Positions 57,310 to 64,000 of a stretch of 64,000 nucleotides of DNA are shown here, piece by piece. The stretch lies in NCBI GenBank assembly GCA_026419785.1, contig JAODTK010005681.1, positions 124,001 through 188,000 on the forward strand, in the 5' to 3' direction. This stretch comes from Sclerodactyla briareus (lineage: Eukaryota > Echinodermata > Holothuroidea > Dendrochirotida > Sclerodactylidae). Position numbers and translations under genes: made by a program. A model generated the notes under the pieces. The model did no database searches. It worked only from the letters and a program-made list of their open reading frames with translations, and was not told where the DNA came from. How positions within the stretch are numbered: the stretch's first letter is position 1; every line of letters starts with the position of its first letter.

Positions 57310-57870
57310 AAGGAAATAGTCCTCATGGAAACGACCCTGAAAACACAACCCCAAAAAATGCCAAACGAGCCAGAAAGTTACATTCTGCGCCCACAACTTT
57401 TTGGAAGAATAAATCAAGGGCATTCTTGAAAGCATTCACAACACAACTAGAATACAACACATTTTCGGGAAGGGCTATTCCACTCAGTGATGACTCTTCT
57501 GGGAAAAAGAAGTGTTTCCGGAAGATCCAATCTACAGCGAGTACATCGAAAGATTGAGGTGGTGCCCACGAGTAGTATACGGTCACACTGGAAACTCAAG
57601 TCATCGAATGCCAACCATCAAGGCTAAGACAATTTTGAAGGACTGGATCAAAATCACCCCGAACCCGCCTCAGCTCTATTGAAGTTAGCCACGGGGGACC
57701 CCCCTGAGTCTTTCCTCGTACGGGAAATCTATCAGGCTACTAATCAATTTATTAGCCCTCCGCTGAACATTCCATCAAATGCTATCTTTTCAAAGAAATT
57801 AAGGGTTCCACACTTGGACTGGATACAGAGGTGAGGTCTCACCTAGTTTACACAAGTGTAAAGGTGTTGT
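57310..57870 (-). mobile_element. 3' fragment of a CR1-like retrotransposon ORF
   Basis: Reading leftwards: VQVWNP, VQRRANKLISSL, FPYEERLRG, TRGHHLNLS, then RKHFFF and ALPENVLYSSCVVNAFKNAL. These match the conserved C-terminal region of CR1/Jockey-type proteins (VQxRATKLVPxL...YEERLxxL...RxxFFxxRVVxxWNxLP). The plus-strand ORF at 57279-57557 is its antisense shadow. It belongs to a similar family as the 27-28 kb element but in the opposite orientation. Confidence 0.7.
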
Positions 57871-58719
57871 TGCGGCTTTATTCGTGTCATGTTCGGAGAG
57901 GAGGAAATGAGGAATGGCAGTCTGGATATTAGCTATGACAATGTAGCGCACCCATAAATCAGAGGTATCTTAAGGCTCCAGAATGTTTTTTAAGTGATAA
58001 TATTACAGCAGTCAGTTCTCTGAGAGACAAAAAGACTGGTGGCCGACAGCCAACGCAAAATTATTCGAATCCATCGATTCCCGGCAATGGCATACGTATT
58101 CCACAGTAGGTTCTTTATGACGGACCAGTTTAATTCGCAGACATTATTGACACAAAGTGAACAGTACGAAACAAAACGAAGAGGCACACAAAAAAAAATA
58201 TGGATTTGCTATACGTCAGTGCGTGTACGCACATTGGCCCAATGTTAGTCATTACACATGAAGACTCAGCATAAACTTCGCAGCAGCCAAAAATACTATC
58301 CATTGCATGTGTGTGCTGCAATATTTTTGCAATAAGTAAATCGATGAACCCACTCTAGCTAGCATGGGTAAATGGAGAAAAAAAAAAATGATACGCGATA
58401 TCAAGAAAGACGTCCAAATGACTTTGTACGGATTTAGATCTCGTTTCTATAGTGACGTCAGTGGATGCTCTATTGCTATTGTGAGGTAGTCAATTTGCGC
58501 TCTCCTGGATAGTGAATTGTAAGATTCTGAAACCCAGCCATGTGGGCTGAGAGCGGAAACTGCACATGGTCAATGGCATTTCTTAATTTACATGATTTAT
58601 CACGTTGGTATGTATGAAGTAATAGTGAGTATAAAAAAAAATATGACATCTGATTTCTTATGTTCGAAGATATATTAACTTTTTCGTATTTTGTTTTTTT
58701 TTTTTTTGTCTTCAAACAG

Positions 58720-58820
58720 GTTGATTTGTACCGTTCGCTCGACAAGAGGCGAATCGAAATTGAACAGCAAATTCGAGAAGGCTGGTACTGCCACAACCGA
58801 CGGTGAGGTTCAGGCGCCAT
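58720..58820 (+). CDS. Candidate exon: end of an Ig-like domain (second receptor locus)
   Basis: A long T-tract ending in TTCAAACAG precedes 101 bases and the donor CCAT/GTAAGT is close to consensus. The only frame open across the exon reads LICTVRSTRGESKLNSKFEK, which looks like Ig strands F and G (YxCxVxS), followed by a Thr/Gly-rich linker. A second frame is open for most of the exon but hits a stop before the donor. It may belong to a receptor whose later parts lie to the right. Confidence 0.4.
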
Positions 58821-59894
58821 GTAAGTTCCTGATTATTTTTGGATCTGATTGTCACCACGTAGTCTGATGTAGAATACACTTACAATGTACAGAAAAAGAA
58901 TAACAGAAATGTTCATGATCCATAGACGATTACATTAGATAAAAAACAAATAGAAAAAGGTGATGAATCCCCAGTTGGAACAACGTTAGGAGGACAAAGA
59001 AATTAGATGGGAGATAAGGCTGACGGTATGAGGGCAATACGCGAATGTAATAACCTCTTCCAAAGGAAACGTTTATTGTCTTTCTAGTATCAATAATTCA
59101 AAACACTCACAGATCACAGCAATATAGGAATGTAATTAGAGACACTCTAATGTAACTGCCTGGCTGCAGTAGCGTCAAGTTTCGACGCAGTAGGCTGATA
59201 GTACTGAAGCAATCTTCTCTCGCATAAACCAGTGCAGAACTATACACCACACATATACGTATTCCTGCACCTCTTAGACCTGGGTTTAGACATCAGGTGG
59301 GATACCGATTTTTTCTCTTCAAAACTTTGTAGAGGGAACTTAACTTCCACTGTCGGATTCTCCTCCAAAAATTTCAGCTCATATCGACATGATGTTTGAG
59401 GGGGAATTTCTCCTCGATTCTGAAAATCATTCTCGGGGTGTTTAAACGACTCGAAGAGGAACCCCCCCCCCCCCAGATTGTATTCTTGGCCAAGTTGAAC
59501 GGCCTTAAAAAACATCACGGAGGAACGTATTATACGGTATCCCGAAAACTCTTAGCTTACAATTCATCCCATCACGAGAGAGAGTCGTACCCCTCTTGTG
59601 GATCTAGTTTCTCTTATTCGTGAGAGTGATCAATATGGAAACATGCAGAGGTAAGAACCAAATATTGAATATTAGCCAGTCGTAGGTTGAAGTGCGCGCT
59701 CACTACCGAACAGTTCAGGGGAAGATTCGGTCAGATTCCCCATAGCAATTCGTAACGGATCATTTTTTAGACTGTCACCTCTACTTGAAAACGCAACCAA
59801 TTCAGCCCATGGTTTTCGGATATTATTGTTGATGAGGATTATGGGGGGAAAATTGTGTAGGTTTCGTGTTGGCAGAATTCCTAATTTTTGGCAG

Positions 59895-60041
59895 GGCAGT
59901 TTCGAACGATCGTTCTGCAGCATTGCACGTTCATCGTCGACGGCTGGCGTTCCTTATGACCGTTCCCCAATCCAGAATCATCTCAAAATTGTAACTCCGA
60001 ACTGGCAGAATAACCCCTTAGGGTCGAGATCCGTTCCCACG
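59895..60041 (+). CDS. Candidate exon of unknown domain, phase 0/0
   Basis: A near-consensus acceptor (CCTAATTTTTGGCAG) and donor (ACG/GTAAGC) bound 147 bases, 49 open codons. The product starts GSFERSFCSIAR and ends NNPLGSRSVPT; no domain is recognised. A weaker possible next exon starts at 60204 (VMVVMLSAW followed by NNNKQKG), which could be part of a membrane helix. A spliced gene between 58.7 kb and the right edge is plausible. Confidence 0.35.
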
Positions 60042-60299
60042 GTAAGCCTCACGGTCTAGGATGTCGGAACGATGTCCTCAAAATATTGATTTCAAGCCTT
60101 ATTGCGAACGATATTGTGACATGCCTTAGATCATTGGTTTATCGACAGGGCGTGAGTAGAGATATTTTGAAATTAACAGTCACACCTTTGCATGCTGATC
60201 CAGGTTATGGTTGTGATGCTCTCTGCTTGGAACAACAACAAGCAGAAAGGCAGCGACCAACATGCGAGTCGCTAGTACAGACATAGACCAGTGTCGCAA

Positions 60300-63100
60300 A
60301 GAAGCTTCGACAGGTACGGAAACGGGAAGTTCCAAGTGATGGTAGAGAACAAATCCAATGAGCATCGACAACGTTGAGGAATTGGTCAGTTCCCTCCGTC
60401 ATTCTTTTTATTCCTGGATAGACAAAAAGGATCTATTGAGTCATGTCCATGCGTGATGTGGTGTGTACAAAGGTGTGTGGTGACACCCATTGTTCAGTAC
60501 GAATTAAACAAACGCAAAAGGTTCAAGTTTCAAATTGGGCACGTGGGTCATTGCTCACGCGGAGAAGGATGAACCCTATTTTTTCGTGACAGTTCAACGT
60601 CATTCGGAGCGTCACGACGGGGCAAAGGTATAAGAAAACCCATCATCAGCACGATAATTTATTGAAGCAGTATTATTAGTTCCTTTAGGTAAGTGGGTGC
60701 AAAATACTTAGTGGTAGTGAACCTAGTGTTTTGGTTGTCAGGTCAAGGTCACCCTAGGGCGTCCTTTCTATATTTGGCAGACTGAACATGTTCAGAAGCA
60801 TGTTGTAATGGAAGTTTGGTTCGTTCTAGGAGGTGAACTTAGTCACCAATAAGTCAATTGCACAGACGTACTACGACACTTCTATCACGCGCTATTTCCC
60901 AGTTAGTCTCTGTAAAAGGTCAAACAGCCTCTAAACACTGATAGAAGTTCCAAATCTTTATATATCTTCCAACGAATATTTAGGGTTTTGCTGCAAGAGA
61001 ATTTTGCTTTCCTCAGTGGCTAATCTACATCTGGTGACCTACTTTGACTTCCCTCGACCTCCTCTGCTAATGACCTTGTGACCTTCTGGGTCAGTACTTC
61101 GTACGACAGGCTCTCGTGTTGCCATAAGTCAATACAACACCTGACTACGAAAACACTGATCACTTTCAGTTTGACATTGACTCTCGGCACTGAATCATCA
61201 TCAGAGGATAGCGTAAAGGGTAACGTAAAGTTCTGTTCGTCTTGTGGCTATACCACGTACCAACCGACCTAACTTTGCATTTAACCCACTCACTATTGGC
61301 TGGTATTGACATTGACAACCATTTAACTTTTTTCATTTCAACATGCTTCTCCTGGGAGTGGAACCAAATTTTTGACATAGTACTTATAATATCCAAAAGT
61401 GTATCAGTGATTACTAATTGACAGCATAATCACTAAAACCCAACCATTTCGGGAACGTAGGAGAGAGCACATGGTTTATTTGAATGTAGTTATGCCAAAG
61501 GAGGGAAGTGTATTTGAACTCCACTTGTTTTTATAATCACATGTCCAGTAAAGACAAACGAAATTACCGAGGCTGTGCAGCACCAAGCCCCTTCCAAAGT
61601 CATTGATCATCCATCTCTCAGTGGTATAGCTACAACTCACTTCTCTACTCTTTGGTACACTTGTGACAGAACATGTTCATTCGTATTATCCAGCCGCCCA
61701 CTTTCTGGTACTTCCTGTTGCTAAGCTGAGGTGTTGGCACGAGCCTATACAAGGGGGAAGCACCAATGAGCCTATCCCTCACTTCACAATCCCCCTCTCC
61801 CCAATGTCAATTATTGTCTGATTTTGTGGAGACCCCCTATCGGGCATGTCACAATCTGATATATTCAAGGAATGTCTCAATTAAGATCTTGGAAAGGTAA
61901 ATGATAAGGGAGATCTGCGTGTCGAGCACCTTTCTCCACCTCCACCTCGGAGAATTCTGGTGTCCCCCTCCCCCCCCCCCTGTTAGGTGTCGGTTCCACT
62001 CATGCTTCATTGATGACTGGGTTACTGCCGGTTTGAAAATGTGCCAAACATCCGCCAGATCAAGTTGGCAACCTGTTGATTTTCGCCTCACTTAGGTTTT
62101 AAAAGGTCTTCGTGTGCCTTGGTGTTCAGAATCTCTCAAATCTTCCGGCTATACCATTTACACCTCTAAATGATATTCGATTGCAATCACAACAAACAGA
62201 TATCTTTCTACACCTGGGTCAATTGACATTTATAGCATTCTAAATGTTTGAACTTCAAACGTCACACTTCAGCGTTTTTGCGCAGGTGCACGTTTGGGTG
62301 GCTGTTCGGAGAATTCCTTTCTCCCCTCTTTTCCATTCAGTCAATATCCTATAAAACCATGATCTATACAGACTAAATCATGATTTACCCGTCCCACAAT
62401 TCTTTGGTTGGGGTTGTAGATTTGTTTGTCCATGGTATTACCCAGTAGCCATTTAGGGTGGCTAAAGGGGATGACAGCACGTAAGCATCACATAAATTGC
62501 GTGCGACACTATTATACCACACAAAAGTAATTTTCTGCCACATTGTATTGTTTCAATTCAATTATGCAATTTGAATTTATTTCGTCATGATATTTTGGGG
62601 GAATAAAAATAATCTACAAAAGATCCGTTGCATGGATTTCTTTTCAATATTGGGTGGGATTCACTCACTACGGAATAGCAGAATGAGTCCAACTGGTGGT
62701 ATTCTGCACTATTATACATGAATGCTATTAGGGTTATATTTGATGGCTATAATTGCATGGTTGACCGAAACACTTTGCTCCCGAATAAATGGTTGTTTAT
62801 CTTCTAAACGACCGCAGTTTAGTCCTGTTGTCATGTTTCGTACAGTGTTCCAACACAAATTTAAAATAATACATGGAAACTAACCTGGTAAATAAACATA
62901 GAAGTAATAATCCCCCTATTAATTGATTTTCAGCGAGCGTTGAAATGAGAGGAGTAAAGAGGGTAAAGTTCGTCTGGCGCCCAGTCAATATATATATATA
63001 TATATTTTTGACATCGGCAGTCATTAACTTTTGTCAATATTTGGTTTCAATATTATCCGGCGGAGTCACCCACAACGAAATGATGCATAGAATAATCCAA
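60300..63100. other. Intron-like or intergenic sequence with dispersed repeats
   Basis: 60.67-61.3 kb contains AGGTCAAGGTCACC, GACCTTGTGACCTT and similar words typical of the dispersed repeats also seen at 41.6 and 46.4 kb. No exon was recognised. A C run lies at 61968-61980. Confidence 0.45.
62987..63006. repeat. Short TA microsatellite
   Basis: AT dinucleotide run within the second receptor-like locus. Confidence 0.85.
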
Positions 63101-63117
63101 CGTATATGTGACTCGAG

Positions 63118-63207
63118 CGGCCCCTTCTGCTACAAAAGTTGGATTTGCCCATCAGAGAAATGGCGAGGATCACTACGCATTATTTGTCGTTCTTGTTATC
63201 TTCATGT
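63118..63207 (+). CDS. Possible transmembrane exon of the second receptor locus
   Basis: One frame gives about 30 residues ending in a hydrophobic run, HYALFVVLVIFMYA, consistent with a transmembrane helix, followed by GTACGC as a weak donor. The acceptor is poor. Its position between the Ig-like exon at 58.7 kb and the Tyr-rich segment at 63.9 kb is the main support. Confidence 0.25.
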
Positions 63208-63689
63208 ACGCTAACAGCACATAAATCGCTGATATCACTATTATGAAAACATATTCAGTTCAGGTGGCAATTACGAGACCAAGTATCTGATATTGTCAAT
63301 TTTTGAATAATATCAGTGGCGTAGATTGGAGTGGGGGATAGTGTCCCAAAAAATATCGGGAGAGGAAAATCGGGAATCGAAGGCCTAAAATCGGGAAATG
63401 GAGATAAGAGGGCTCCCCTAGCGCATTGAGGGCTATGAGGGTATGATGAGATATTACGATCCGCTTTTTCGACGCTCTCCTAAGTAGTCCCCTCCCCCCA
63501 CCCCCCATCCTCCTGCTCATCACTCTCGCCAGCAAAGCAGGGAGGAATCCCGGGCGTGAGTTCTCATCAAGAAAATCATCGTGCCCCCTCTGACTCTGGA
63601 GGCGGACAACGCGACTGATTAATGTGACCGTCTGTAACCAGGTGAGGCAATGGGTATAGGTCTAACTTGCCCATTTGAAATGGAACAGA

Positions 63690-63769
63690 AACTCTGGCAG
63701 ACCTAAATTCATTTACGAGGTTAAGCGGAAGATGACCAAATGTTTCACTGAACGATGAAACGTTGTCGG
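63690..63769 (+). pseudogene. Relic of the pseudokinase beta-3 exon
   Basis: The reading FIYEVKRKMTKCFTE, then a break, then (after a shift) ETLSG parallels the CFAKTLSG and CFAEMLSG exons at 50.2 and 50.4 kb. As in the second of those, Glu stands at the ATP-Lys position. An in-frame TGA and the absence of GT after the final GG suggest a dead copy or a sequence error. Confidence 0.35.
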
Positions 63770-63893
63770 AATTCTGGCAAATGATGGCGCTTATGGTTAT
63801 GACTCCATAATAGAGCCGTATATATTATGTGTAATCATTGGAAAAGACAATGTTCGAATAACTATACGAACTACATCATGTCATTTTTGGCAG

Positions 63894-63986
63894 GAAACTA
63901 CGTCATCGGAGCGTATAGCCGCTGGCCCAGGCGAAAACTCCTATTTCGTCAATCCAGCCTATTCATCAGCAAATAACTACATATAG
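63894..63986 (+). CDS. Tyr-rich intracellular exon with NPAY motif
   Basis: The acceptor TCATTTTTGGCAG is strong. The exon is open for 30 codons and contains SYFVNPAYSSANNYI before a TAG. NPxY is the binding motif of PTB-domain adaptors, and the Tyr-rich make-up fits a receptor juxtamembrane or C-terminal tail. The TAG may be a true stop, making this the tail of a receptor. Alternatively a base is missing and the exon continues past the window edge. Confidence 0.4.
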   Translation, partial: ETTSSERIAAGPGENSYFVNPAYSSANNYI

Positions 63987-64000
63987 GAAGGCCTGGGAGG

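Noticed and set aside
57279-57557. 92-codon Ser/Lys-rich ORF on the plus strand
   Set aside because: The opposite strand encodes the conserved C-terminal block of a CR1-like protein, which explains the open frame.
59396-59623. 75-codon plus-strand ORF with a C-run acceptor
   Set aside because: The apparent acceptor is a homopolymer C run and no motif supports the product; kept only as a possibility.
59672-59923. 83-codon minus-strand ORF
   Set aside because: It overlaps the plus-strand exon at 59895 and has no splice signals or domain of its own.

Overview
This is animal nuclear DNA. It is AT-rich and gene-poor, with short exons (about 50-240 bp) bounded by GT/AG sites, long introns, simple-sequence runs and decayed transposons. 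No rRNA gene, convincing tRNA gene, CRISPR array or bacterial-style operon was seen. Ig-domain receptor exons, a receptor-tyrosine-kinase (RTK)-like gene, the local tandem repeats and frequent TAGGCCTA-like words together suggest a marine invertebrate deuterostome. An echinoderm, possibly a sea cucumber or sea urchin, is the best guess, but this is inference and not proven. Many exons that are clear at the protein level carry one- or two-base frame breaks, often beside homopolymers. Either this is a lightly polished long-read assembly or several of these genes are decaying copies.

Layout. 1.8-3.7 kb holds a head-to-tail duplicated repeat. 4.2-8.2 kb on the minus strand is a candidate multi-exon gene of unknown family; one exon looks leucine-rich-repeat-like and another has an in-frame stop. 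14.2-15.75 kb (minus) has a signal-peptide exon followed by Ig-like sequence, and an unassigned exon with good splice sites lies at 18.0-18.2 kb. 23.2-24.9 kb is a ~310-bp tandem array. 24.9-27.1 kb is a degraded hAT DNA transposon, 27.2-28.7 kb a degraded non-LTR retrotransposon, and 29.65-30.35 kb a second tandem array. 32.95-35.6 kb (minus) encodes two Ig-like domains and a transmembrane helix. 39.2-39.65 kb (minus) may hold another signal peptide plus Ig-like exon. 42.0-42.85 kb and 57.3-57.9 kb are retrotransposon 3' fragments. 43.6-45.05 kb is a direct repeat.

The most informative part is 50.1-53.9 kb on the plus strand. Successive exons rebuild a receptor-type tyrosine kinase fold from the nucleotide-binding loop to the APE/alpha-F region. 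The key catalytic motifs are altered: HRD reads HPD, the catalytic-loop Asn is Lys, and DFG reads DIY, so a pseudokinase is predicted. The lysine-bearing beta-3 exon occurs twice in this gene and again as a relic at 63.7 kb. From 58.7 kb to the right edge a second partial receptor-like locus appears, with a possible Ig end exon, an unassigned exon and a Tyr-rich, NPAY-containing segment.

Taken together the window looks like a cluster of cell-surface Ig receptors and an RTK-derived pseudokinase set among transposons, the usual setting of fast-evolving receptor families. How these genes act together is not shown by the sequence.
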